A DNA stretch of 64,000 nucleotides, taken from positions 12,084,633-12,148,632 of the forward strand of contig OZ037769.1 in assembly GCA_964035545.1 (NCBI GenBank), written 5' to 3'. Every line of letters starts with the position of its first letter. Position 1 is the stretch's first letter. This DNA is from Bugula neritina. Its lineage: Eukaryota > Bryozoa > Gymnolaemata > Cheilostomatida > Bugulidae. Below are positions 1 to 11,234 of the stretch, in pieces. The translations under genes and the position numbers were made by a program. Under the pieces are notes generated by a model that saw only the letters and a program-made list of their open reading frames with translations, was not told where the DNA came from and ran no database searches.

Positions 1-470
1 GCAAACTGCAGTTGTTGCTTTCTTTACACTTTTTTTAGTTTTAGCTATATTAACTTTCAAAAGAATTAATAAATTTCTTTTAAAATGCCGAACAATTGCT
101 GTATATACCTTTATCAACCGTTTAGCATTCAATTAGTTTGTTTATTAGTAACATTTTTATGCTTTCAATAATTGTTTTAAAAATATTACAAAATTTGACA
201 TCTAATTTTGCATTGTCTAACATTGTTATAGAATTAAATTTTGTTTATTATATAAATTTCCGCCAGCCAAAAATTCTATTTGGCCGAGTTAAAATTTCAT
301 CGAGCTGAATTGCGTTGTAAAAGCGCACTCGTCAAAATTTTTGTACTGTGATAACTTAATCGGCCAATTTCAGAATAATAATCAAAAGGAATATTAACTC
401 CTTGTATATATTGGGATTTATTTATGATTTTGGCAACTAGATGATGTAATACTAATTATTATTTGTTTAT

Positions 471-542
<72 letters not shown>

Positions 543-1025
543 AACATTGTAATTAAAATAGTTCACAATGAAACATGCACAGATATATGCATGCTAATAT
601 AGAACTGTAACTTTGTAATATAATATGTATTACAAGTACATCAGTGGTGCATGATGTCTTTTTAGAAAGATAAACACATATTTTGTCTTATATAATCATG
701 ATAACATAGAATTTAATATAGACAATTTAACAGATAATATAAGACTTCTTCAATGTTTTTGTATTTTGAAGTTAAAAACAAAATATGTGTTGTTTCATTA
801 AAAACTGAAAAAGACCTATAGGTAGTATTATTATCTCTACAATTAGGAACCCATTTTGATGAAATTGCATTGAATATAGGTATACTAATTAAATTCAATA
901 AACTAATAACTTTTATGATTTGCATTAAAGCATTGCTTTATATACATATGAACATAATTTTAAACAGTAATTATTTTTAAGCAACTTTTCCTGTTTTTAC
1001 AATGGTATCTCTTTAATTTGTTAAG
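1..1025. other. AT-rich non-coding DNA upstream of the lectin-like exon
   Basis: I see no convincing exon here. A pure (TA)n tract runs from about 474 to 540. The stretch is probably an intron of the gene whose last exon begins at 1026, because that exon has no start codon of its own and is preceded by an AG. Upstream exons of that gene would then lie left of the window. Confidence 0.5.
474..540. repeat. (TA)n microsatellite
   Basis: About 67 bases of uninterrupted TA dinucleotide repeat, visible directly. It is likely to be length-polymorphic. Confidence 0.95.
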
Positions 1026-1254
1026 ATTTTGGCAAAGGTCTTTGAATGCTGAAGTGACTGTTGCTATGACAGAAGAAGAGATAGAATTTACTGGAACCAA
1101 CACTGAAGTGCTGTGTTACTACCATGATGGAGTTCTTAACCAATACTACACCCTGGCTACTTGTAAACAACCAATCAGAGGTCGATTTGTTCAGATTTTG
1201 TTTAATGCTGAAACATCTTTGAACCTTTATGAAGTTGATGTTCATGGAATTTAA
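1026..1254 (+). CDS. Terminal exon of an F-type-lectin-like (fucolectin/tachylectin-4) domain protein, partial
   Basis: The exon follows an AG acceptor at 1024-1025 and ends at a TAA at 1252-1254. It encodes about 76 residues resembling the second half of the F-type lectin jelly roll. RSLNAEVTVA corresponds to the family segment R-L-N-x-A-E-V-x-V. Two cysteines follow (LCYY and ATCKQ), then RGRFVQILF and LNLYEVDVHG, matching the family's closing G-R-Y-V and L-x-L-C-E-V-E-V-Y-G strands. The usual cysteine before the last E-V is replaced by tyrosine. The fold normally binds fucose in extracellular recognition proteins, but the sugar-binding His and Arg residues would lie on upstream exons that I cannot see. 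The acceptor has a poor pyrimidine tract, so the exon's 5' edge is less certain than its stop. A related galactose-binding-like (F5/8C) domain is the main alternative. Confidence 0.6.
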
Positions 1255-1975
1255 CATTCCAAATATTTTGATTTTACTTCAAAATATTGCCGTTAAAATG
1301 CTTCGATTAGAATCGTCTATTTTGATTGAAAATTGTCAATATACGTCATTTCACAGTTAAAAAGTCAAATTTTGCTGTGTTTATTTCTATGTACACTATG
1401 ATGAATACAAGAATTTGTTTAAGCAAGGATAGTTTTTAATAGTACTGAAACTATAATAATTTTTCTCAGCTAAACTGTGACAGATGCAATAGTCATTATT
1501 TTGAAAAGTTAAAAATATAACAGTGTTGATATGAATATATGTATATTTTTCTAGAGGTGCAAAAAGCAAAAGGTAAATTCGATGCTGCTCGAGTATTACT
1601 GTTTGAGCAGCATTTTAGATTTGAGTTTTTAGTTGTTAACTAATTACTCTGAATAGCAGATATGGTGAATTTATTGCATCATTAGTGTAATGCAGTATTA
1701 AATGCTCAAAACATATAATTTGGATAATAATTTATACCGTTGATTGTCTGTTAAATGGTAATAGTTTAAAACAGCAATAATGTTTTTTATGATAGAGAGT
1801 ATTTAACTTTGGTAAAATTTTTATTCATATAAACATCGTAGCTATCGTCTCTTAAGCATGTATGTTTTATGTAAGTGAAAATGGCCAAATGTGATTTTTG
1901 TCATTGCATGTTTGTTCATCAGACTTATATTTATTGTATTATTGAATAAAAATTGGTGAACCAAAAGCAAATAAA
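1255..1975 (+). terminator. 3' UTR and tandem poly(A) signals of the lectin-like gene
   Basis: AT-rich sequence after the stop contains two canonical AATAAA hexamers at 1945-1950 and 1970-1975. There is no other reading frame between the stop and these signals. They are the most likely polyadenylation signals for the lectin-like gene, giving a 3' UTR of about 0.7 kb. The mRNA end is inferred. Confidence 0.5.
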
Positions 1976-2269
1976 GTTCTAATAGTTTCCCAGCATCTTC
2001 ATCTTATTGATTTTTAGAATATTTTCAGCATTTGTATGAAAGTAGCTATTTTAGGCATATCAATTAGAATTGCTCAGTCAACAAACTCTTCTATAGTTGA
2101 TATAAAATCACTTAATATTACAAAAGAGTTTAAATGAGTTATTGATTTTTTACTGCATGTCTAGTGGCTGAAACTCTCAGCTTTATACTAAAAAGAAGGT
2201 ATAACGTTTAACATACTATATGTAAATCTACATACATCTCTTAAATTTTGCCTAAATAGTAAAGAGAGG

Positions 2270-2386
<117 letters not shown>

Positions 2387-3398
2387 AAGCAGCATTTATT
2401 CCATATATATATATATTATATGTACAAGTAATACGTACTATGTTAAATAAAAGGTTCAAGGTCTAATCTCCTAGATTTTGCTTAAAGGTAAAGGAAAGGT
2501 TATATGATTATATAGCAAAATGTTTATTCTGTACATATATTATGCAATGTAGAGATTTTGAGTATATAAACAGATTTGAAAAATCAAAACTACTCACCAA
2601 TTGGCATTTTATCTCAATATAAATGTAAAAGAAACATTTTGCAAAAAAATTCAGCCTATGCACGCATGCAAGCAAAATAGTTTATGTAATCATACTTTAA
2701 ATACAACTTTAATTCAAATAAAACCATACTTCAATAGAATATATAGAGCTAAATAATTAGACCTTTAAAAAATGTTTACACTCTATGTGATCTACCCCAA
2801 GTAACTACTTGAGAGAAGTTGGTGAATATAACTAAAGAAATTATATAAAAAAATAGTTATGTATATTTAAATTGCTTATATAAAACTTTATAATGCTCTT
2901 GATTTTTATTTCATGCTTTTAATTAGTTATAGTATGCACGCAAGGAATGTAAGTTATATTTGGTGGTTTGTTAGCAGCAATTTGACAAACTATATCAACT
3001 ATCATGCCCGGCAATTACTGCACTGCATCATATAGGAGCAGTCTCAGTCTCTTAATTGCTCGACAACATTGATTGAAGAAGGGAAAATCTCTAGCTGCCA
3101 TTATTATATACTATACAAGGCCTGCGCCTACAGTCTAATCAATGGCAAAGTCATTGCAGTAAATACTCAAATTATACAATAAATAGTATATTGTGTATGC
3201 TTTGTTGTTTATTGCCGATTCAGTTACTAAAAGATATTATATAATATTGCTGTTATAGCTTTCTGTATTAACACTTTTGTTCTTGAGCTGCCATGCCAAT
3301 GAACTTCACAATTTATTTTTGTTTTATTTACATACATATTAATGAACATGCATGCATGCTACCCTTACGAAAACTGAAAATTTGCAACGTATTACTAG

Positions 3399-4722
3399 TA
3401 GGGGTAACGGGGGCACAACGGGCCGAATTTTGCATTTTTTGCCCTCATTCGTCTGTTTTTTAAGTTACTAGTTCAATAATCTCTAGTCTTAATGCTGCAC
3501 CTGTTCTCTATTACATGTATCAGTTTGTTGTTTCTATCTCTCTCACAACTTTCAGAATAATGAAATTTTCATGACGAAAAAATCGGCCCATTGTGCCCCG
3601 GTACCGGGGTACAATGGGCCACTGGGTGGGACACAACAAATATATTGAAACTTTGCAGATTTTGTTGCATCTGATCTTTATTTATTTAGTCTTACAAATA
3701 AATAAAAATATTCTTTTAGATCTACAGCAAAATTCATGTTTTAGCTGTACAGTTTGTGCCACCACAGGTAGCAGAGGAAGGCAAAATCAAACGCACATCA
3801 CTCGGTTCTACAGTGCCATTATCATTGCTGTTTTTAACTAAATTTTTTTTTATTTACACCTCAGAGAAACTTTTATTAGAAAAAAAACTTTAGTAACATG
3901 TACTACAAAAATCTGAGTAGACTTTTTTCTATGAACTGTAGCTAAGGTGCATGGCTTTAGTTTGTGGCTGGAGTATGAAAGGGAGAGGGGGGAGCGAATG
4001 AGCAAATCACAATTTATTTTAGTCAAATACGTGTATATTCTCTCAATGATATAATGTATAGTGAATATTATGACTATCTACCAGTAGCAACAGCAGAGTG
4101 TTTTGTATTATGTATAAAACAGCAAAGCTTTAACCTCACCAGATGTATATATTAGGGGAGCTTCACCTTGTAGTTTTGTAGTCTTACCATATGATGTCTT
4201 TGATATTTTACAAAAAAAAAGTCATAAATGGCTATATCTATAGATTTTAGTAACATTTCAACCAACTTTTTGAGCAAACAAACTAATAACAGTGATCAGG
4301 GTGCAATAATCAGGTGGCCCATTGTGCCCCGGTCAGCGTGGCCCATTGTGCCCCGGATGGCCAAATTGAACATAAATGTGCCTCAAGGAAAATTTATTTT
4401 AGAGTTTGCTGTTATACTAGTTAAGCAATGCAGACACAAGCAATGGCAACAATTTCAGTAAAATCTAGGCCTGTTACCTTTGAATGTAAAAAGTTATAGA
4501 GCTTTAACGACATCTTGAAAATTTTACAAAATGTAGGTAAAAAGAGTTTTTCACTCGCCTTTTCAACACGTGTGTTCCGCAAGTGTTGAAACTACAATGG
4601 CTGAATATTTACGTCAATACCTTTTTATGAAAAAAAAATCACAACTCTAAGTCAATAAGTTCTCTCACAATTTGGCCGGCTTTTTGTACCCCTATGACCG
4701 TTGTGCCCCCGTTACCCCTATA
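3399..4722. mobile_element. 1.3 kb non-autonomous DNA transposon with GGGGTAAC... inverted ends
   Basis: The left end (GGGGTAACGGGGGCACAA, from 3401) and the right end (reverse complement, finishing at about 4718) are near-perfect inverted repeats of about 20 bases. Each is flanked by TA, consistent with a TA target-site duplication as made by Tc1/mariner-like transposases. The interior holds repeated GGCCCATTGTGCCCCGG motifs (about 3586-3619 and 4314-4360), including an inverted pair around 3600. There is no transposase frame, so the element must have been moved in trans. Superfamily assignment is inference from the TA flanks. Confidence 0.75.
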
Positions 4723-4736
4723 CTATAAAAAAATTC

Positions 4737-4937
4737 ACGCTAGTTTATAGTCACTATGCCTGTGAGAAACCCCTGGTGGAAAGAGTTTTTTGTTAAAGCG
4801 GGCTATAAGGACTTATTTAAATGAGGCACAGGAGCAATTATGACCGGATGCTCTTCCTAACATCGCCAATGGCCTTTTGCCCGTGACCTCGTGTTCACTA
4901 GGCAAATGCTCTAACCTCTAGACCACGGCTGCTCCCT
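4737..4937 (-). mobile_element. tRNA-derived SINE, copy 1
   Basis: Read on the minus strand this begins GGGAGCAGCCGTGGTCTAGA, which contains an A-box-like GTGGTCTAGAGG. It continues through a body with GAAGAGCATCCGGTCATAAT and the phrase CCAGGGGTTTCTCACAG, and ends in TATAAACTAGCG. Four more copies with the same head, body and tail occur at about 28,352, 44,426, 51,777 and 57,038. This copy has a degraded B box. Confidence 0.85.
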
Positions 4938-7886
4938 ATTACTAGTATATTACTATAGCAAGGTAAAAAACAGTATAGATTTAAAATTATGGATATAACT
5001 ATAACATTCATGGCTCGGTGCCTCGACTAGCTACAGTGCTATTGCGCCATAGGCCCTGTCATTTTGTTTATTTTTTCTCAATTAAATTTTTTCCCCGACT
5101 GCGACAAAATAAAAACAAACAAACAAACTATGTTATAGCTTGGGTACTTTGAGGAATGACAACAAACCGAATAATTAATTGACCATAATTTTAACATTAC
5201 ATTCAAAAGTCAAAAATAATTTGTTATGAAGATGTCTTTCCTAGGCTTCACTTGATAAGAAAACCTCAATATTGATAGTTATTATACAACCTCTAAAAAT
5301 AATTAGCTTTGTTTTGTAAAAGTTAATTCTATGACCAATGCTAAAAAGAATGTTTATATAGCATTGAAAAAATTTGATTATCATAGTAAAATATATAATA
5401 AAAGAATTACTCTATGTTATGTAAAATGAAGTCTCTTAATTTTGTAGTCAAATAAATAGCGCAGCCTGAGCGTGTATAAATATTATTTAAATTCGGTGTG
5501 TGACAACCTTCAAAAAGTGGGCATGTGTTATGAGCCAGTGCATGTAAGTTTGAATTTTATAAAAACTTTTTAAAACACAATAATTTTGCTAATAGTATTT
5601 AATAGCAGCTCTGAAACAGTCTGCATTCCACAGAAGGAGTTAAAGCAAACATATATGACACCTGACTGTAATAAATTTATTAAATATACAGACGGCCAAA
5701 ACAACTTGAAAAGGAATGTAATTTATGTTAATTCAAGGAGACAAAAACAATGTTTTTAAAATTAGCTAGTATAATATGTCAACTGTTAGTTCGCTTCATC
5801 TTTAGTGAATTATCATCAGCATACGAATATAAAATAATTAAAAAAGTGAAAGTGCATCTATATATTCATGCATTACTCTAGCAACTTAAAACAAAAGATG
5901 AGTATAGCATTGCTTTACATGACGTTGCTTTACCGTTATATTTAAATAAATCACAAGTACAGTTTTCAAACTAAGCTAATGCTATGGCGATGGTGAGTGC
6001 ATGTAACATTGGTCAACTAGGTTACAGTAATACTGGAGACTCAAGAAATATTATATGTTGGATAAGCATAAAATTTAAGTTTGTGACTGCTATAACACTG
6101 ATTGTTTTGTTTCAGTTAAATAAACATTATATACATATATAACAGGTTTTGTAACTTAGAGTAAATGTTGAAATTCTCTTCTTTGACCAATTGGAGGGTA
6201 TGTAAAACTCATTTTTTCTTTCAGCGGAGAGTGAGCCTCTGTAGATACATGGATACACGATGCACATTAATCATTAGTTTATAGGATATTATTTTACACA
6301 GCATATTGTGGCATCATTCAGGGTATTTGTAAACAGAAAATCATGAAATACTTTTACATAAAAATAAAAAAAATATTATCAGAAGTTAAACGCATTATTT
6401 ATATAAGGTGCAAAACATGTGCAGGTTGATCATTGGACAGCCAAAGTCAAACAGTGAGGCTACTGCATGCTGATAGAATGTAATCTTCTGCTCTGATATC
6501 ACAAAAAAAACGTTTATATATAATACTACTATAATGCTAATAAAACGTTTATACTAGTAATTGTCTTTTCTTTATGTCTGATATTATCAACAGTTGATAA
6601 CTTTCAATAGGCTCTACTGATTTTTATTAAATACTACTTACAATCTTTTTCCCGTTCCTTCTCTTCTCCCTCAATCATACATAAAATATGGTGGTTCTGC
6701 AGTAAATCACAACTTTACTTACTATTTATCCCAATAAAATACATACTAAGATGGCATCAACCTCCAGCTCAACACTGCAGGCATTCTTTTTTAAAGTCTA
6801 GTTTTGCTGCTAGAACAGGTTGCATAACTTGTGGCAAACAATTTTCTTTCAACAATTAACAAAAGTACTTTAGAAATTCGTGTTTGTGTTTAATGATACT
6901 GCAGCATATTAATGTATGTATTTTAGCGTATATGCATATATATGTAATTTTTCCTCCGCCCTTCTTGGCCTGTGCATAAAAGTTTGTTTTCAGCCATGAG
7001 TCTTTTTCATTGGTTGTTACCTGTGTGTTAACTGACTGCATGAGTGCTGCTACTAGTCATAGTTATTAACTAATTATTCAACAGATTAAAAGCTAATACA
7101 TAACCAAATGCTCTTTGTTAGTTGCTAAGATGTGACAAGGTTTTTTGCTTCTTTATTTAAAGGATAAATGACTCCAAAGTATGCTATGTGTCATTGCAAT
7201 AGTCATCATTCATATGTTTACCCTGTTCATAAAGTATTTTGTAATCATATATATAGTTGTTAGAAATAAAATTCAATTTTACTTCAAAATATTTAATATT
7301 TAAGATTTAATTGTGCTATTGTTTATTTGTTCAAATATGTAGACTTGATATATTATTTTTACTTATTGAATAAATTTGCTTCACAGGGGTGGTGCCACAT
7401 AGCCAAATCTATTAAGTAATGAAATAATTACATTTTGTTTTATAGGTATTATTATATCTTTTTGCAACTTGCATGAGCTAAAATTTCAGACGTTGAAAGT
7501 TCTGCTTAAGCTGCATGATCTTTAACTCTCAGATTAGTAAAAGAAATGATTTAGGTACTTGAGTGACAAATCAATAAAGTTTAACTTGACGTAAAATCTT
7601 CTTGTTAACAATGTTTACACCGACTAATATATTGTAAAAACAAAGAATACTTGCTATCAATAACAATTTTTTCTACATCTGACAACAAATATAAACAAAC
7701 AATATGTCTGTCCTATATACAAAGAACAGTTTAGAGCCTTATTTAGACAATTTAAAGAAAGCAATGATTAGTTCAAATAACTAAATGATTGTCGTAAGAT
7801 ATTTTGTAGCTATATAATAGTCTTTATGACTCAATAAGAACACAAAGGGTCTTTCTAATGAACTTTTGAAATATAACAATAACTTT
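4938..7886. other. Intergenic AT-rich DNA without recognisable genes
   Basis: About 2.9 kb between the SINE and the GPCR. Reading frames are short and lack family motifs. The 61-residue minus-strand frame at 6856-7041 has no convincing similarity and is probably chance. Poly(A)-signal-like hexamers are common here only because the sequence is AT-rich. Confidence 0.5.
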
Positions 7887-8846
7887 TCAATTGCATTCTT
7901 CAGGTCTAATAACTCTATGAGATTGGCTACCTACTCTTAAAATACTCTTTACACGATCAATGTACTTGGGATGAAAATAAATGAACATACAAATATTCAC
8001 AATACCATACATTGAAACTAAAATTGCACTTATTGCTTCTACTGTAATTGCAAAAGTAGAAATTAAATTGAAAGTCTGACAGATTAAAATCACAATAACA
8101 AACAAGACGTTAAGTTGGTAGACAACATAACTCCAAATAATGTATTTACTGGCTGATATTATTAGTCTATCTTCAAATGAGTTCCTTTGGATCATTACCT
8201 TCAACTCTTTCCATACTTTGACCAGTATAACAGATATTAGAAGGGACAGAATTATATTTTGAATTGAAAATAATGAATAGACTATTTTTTGTTCAAAAGT
8301 TTGTGGCACAACTTGGAATGTCACTGATGTCCAGCAAAATTTTATCTTTGGTGTCATACCAAGAACCATTGAACTTAGCAACCCAAAAGTGTAAGTGAGT
8401 CCAGCTACACACTTAAAATTGTTAATGAAAAAGTGTGTGCTGTACTTGTATGGTTGACACACCCCAATATACTTCTCAACACTTGACAACAGAAATACGA
8501 GAAACCTTAGAATAGTTCCACATCCCATTCCAGCAAATATAACCTTTGAAATCCAATAAGCTGCTGGTACATGAAGCTTTAAAATGGCGTGCTTAACCTC
8601 ACAGTTAAAGTATAAAATGCTGAAAAAGCAGAATATTAAATCAGAGATGCTAAAGTTTACCAGAATCCAGAAATATTTGGTAGTTTTAATCTCTTTCATC
8701 TGATTTAGTACAACCAGATGTAGAATATTGAGAATTATGGAAAGACAGTTCACCCCATCGATAATCTGTGCAAATGGATGATAGCATTGATCTGTGTTGT
8801 TGTGACAAGGTAGAATATCTGTGTATACTGAGCTGTAGTTGCTCAT
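7887..8846 (-). CDS. Rhodopsin-like (class A) G-protein-coupled receptor, orphan
   Basis: A complete intronless frame of 319 residues with seven hydrophobic segments at roughly residues 28-49, 57-80, 96-122, 145-164, 188-212, 230-256 and 265-291. The short N-terminus has N-x-S/T sites at N3 and N16 and no signal peptide. TM2 carries the class A SISDL motif with its conserved Asp. TM3 ends in EKY, a variant of D/E-R-Y, followed by IGVCQPYKY as in peptide and orphan receptors. Cysteines at 82 and 171 could form the usual extracellular disulfide. TM6 lacks the typical C-W-x-P, and TM7 has VNICMFIY where N-P-x-x-Y is expected, so it is a divergent receptor. The ligand is unknown; lineage-expanded chemosensory or peptide receptors are plausible relatives. 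The start is the first ATG in frame and gives a sensible N-terminus. Confidence 0.8.
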   Translation of the reverse strand: MSNYSSVYTDILPCHNNTDQCYHPFAQIIDGVNCLSIILNILHLVVLNQMKEIKTTKYFWILVNFSISDLIFCFFSILYFNCEVKHAILKLHVPAAYWISKVIFAGMGCGTILRFLVFLLSSVEKYIGVCQPYKYSTHFFINNFKCVAGLTYTFGLLSSMVLGMTPKIKFCWTSVTFQVVPQTFEQKIVYSLFSIQNIILSLLISVILVKVWKELKVMIQRNSFEDRLIISASKYIIWSYVVYQLNVLFVIVILICQTFNLISTFAITVEAISAILVSMYGIVNICMFIYFHPKYIDRVKSILRVGSQSHRVIRPEECN

Positions 8847-11234
8847 CTTTCTCCAGAAATTATTCTAATATATAGTCAAATCTATATACTACATGCAACT
8901 ACTATTTTCCAGATGCAATGTGCCATGGATCTTCTGTCTTTGCCATATATATCTCTATATATAAGTAAAATTATATCAATTCAATTATTGTCAACTCTCA
9001 AATTAAGAAAGTTAAACTCTGTTTAAACTTAGCAACAATATAAAAAGTTAACAAAAAAAATCTAGCAGCTTTTTTTTATTTAACCATGAATGAATTCCTG
9101 AACAAAATATTCTGATTATTATTGCACTCACTCTACACCTTGTTTTCTTTTTCATTATAATAGATGCAATGTCGAAGAAAACAAACCTGATAAGTACAGA
9201 ATGTACATTTGTTTATACTGTGCAGTTCTTCTATCCTTTTTCGGTCACTGCATGTCTATCAGCACTTGGCAGCAAACTTGTCTATTAGTATGTACACTGT
9301 AAATTACATTTTTCATAAATCAATGAGGATGCATATTTAATTACTTTTCATATATAAAATACTTCCCATTTAATTAATTTTCATTATAATATTTGTTATA
9401 GCTAAAAACATTATACTGTGACATGTCAATGGTTATGTAATAACTAAAAGCACATATGAAATGCTGAGAATAAACTTATGCTGTGTATAATTTCCATTTC
9501 TTTTGTTTTCTATGATCCTTGGAACAAAGAGCTGCTGCTTAAGATGTCCATATGAATGTTATTTTTGCTTAGCTATTTCCTGTGAACTCATATCTTGGAT
9601 ATATAACCTTTCAACTACAAACACATAGAGAATTCTTCCATTTAGAGTTGCTTCTGTATGAGGCAAGTGAACTGTGTTATCCTCATAAATATTATATGGT
9701 ATAGAGGCATATCAATACTTTACATATAAATTTATATAGCTCAATAATAGTGTACTATCCACTAATATTTTGACTAAACAGTACAACAAACATATGAATC
9801 TATAACACACTGCTTAATGCAGTGGTGTAATTGGCTAGCGCCATGCTTGCAAGACGGAGATCTGTGGTTTGAGTTTTGGGCAAATAATTTTCATTTTCTT
9901 AAACAGAAACTCCTTTTAAAACTGCAGTTGAAAGCAACCATACAGTAAAAAAAAATTATGTAATTTTTACACATACTAAATGAAATATTTACCGAATATG
10001 TTGAAAAAAGAAGTTAAAGCATAGACAGTACAGATAAATTGCCGAAAATACAATGTTGACAGTAAGTATTCGGGTATATAATTGGGAAAAATTATTCAAA
10101 AATACATAAATAGGCTGAGGAGAATTTGATTATTTAATTGCATGCTTCAAGTCTTGCAACAAAGCATCTTGTAAAATCCAAAGCATGGAAGAGCTTTTGT
10201 TATTTTATTCATGCATCTGACACATTGGCATATTTGTAGCTATCTAGATAAGTTTTCATTGGACAATGCAGGATCTGCACTAAAGGTGAAGGTAAAAACT
10301 TGTTTCTGACGTTTTAATTTCACTTGGCTTAAAGCAACCCAGTATATTTTTAGTAGCAATAAAGATAGACAATTCATCAATAAGATAAAATAAATATTAC
10401 TATTTGTTCATTGCATAGATTTATTTACAGTGATTACTATAAATAATACAAACAAAGACAAAACATAAAAAATCACAACATAATAATATAAAATAAATAT
10501 CTGATGCTCAGAGAGCTAAATAAATAGAAAATTAAAATATTATATATTACACAGCATAGTTATGCTGTGTTAGGTATGACAGTAATGTGATGCTACATTA
10601 GGTTACACATGATTGCTTATAGGGCTTTACAGCATAATTCTCTCTCTCTAGAAATAATGATTTGGTCATTTCTTAGGGAACCCATCTGAAACAAAATCAA
10701 CATAAAATGACAAGTTGGAGCGATCAGACACAAAATATTACAATAGAGGAAGCAAGCAGGAAAAGAAAGGTAAATTACAAATATAAATAGATCAAAGGTC
10801 AATCACATATAGATATCCTTTAGTGGCCTCACAAACCTGTAAGACCACATAAAATAAACTTCGTAAAACAAATAGTTTATGTTTCTGTCAACATGTCTAC
10901 CTTATCGACATATTATTAGACTTGCAAATGAGGTAAAATGTATGTAATCACTCACTAGATTATAGGCAGTACCCAAATTATTATCTCTATAAAAAACAGG
11001 ATTAGTTGCAAGAGCATCAACATGGTTCAACCAGTACAAACTCCTACTGGCAAACCAAAACGTATTTAAATAAAGCTTGTGTAATTCTTCAGGAATGCTC
11101 ATAGAGAATGCACCTTCCATTCTATGTAGAACACCCATTACATTGCAAAACAAACTGCTTTAGTTTTCACAAGTTTTTAAAACTTCATGAAACTAAAAAC
11201 AGGAGATGGCAACCTCAACAGCGAATAGCATTAT
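8847..11234. other. Intergenic DNA and possible BLOC1S1 3' UTR
   Basis: No firm gene is visible. A 73-base tRNA-like stretch lies near 9,819. Minus-strand open frames at 10,617-10,802 and 10,902-11,153 lie downstream of BLOC1S1 and may be part of its 3' UTR. A minus-strand AATAAA (plus-strand TTTATT at 10,420-10,425) could end that transcript, but this is only a possibility. Confidence 0.4.
9819..9891 (+). repeat. tRNA-like fragment (pseudo-tRNA or SINE head)
   Basis: GTGGTGTAATTGGCTAGCGC resembles a tRNA A box and D arm. ATGCTTGCAAGA resembles an anticodon arm with TGC in the loop. GTGGTTTGAGTTTTGG resembles a decayed B box (GGTTCRANNCC). The acceptor stem does not pair well, so this is more likely a tRNA-derived repeat head or pseudogene than a working tRNA. 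Confidence 0.35.

Noticed and set aside
9819-9891. Functional tRNA gene
   Set aside because: The A and B boxes are decayed and the acceptor stem does not pair.
10902-11153. 83-residue minus-strand frame (ELHKLYLNTFWFASRSLYW...) possibly an exon
   Set aside because: It has a donor-like GTGAGT near its end, but I recognise no family, it has no clear acceptor and it falls in the likely BLOC1S1 3' UTR.
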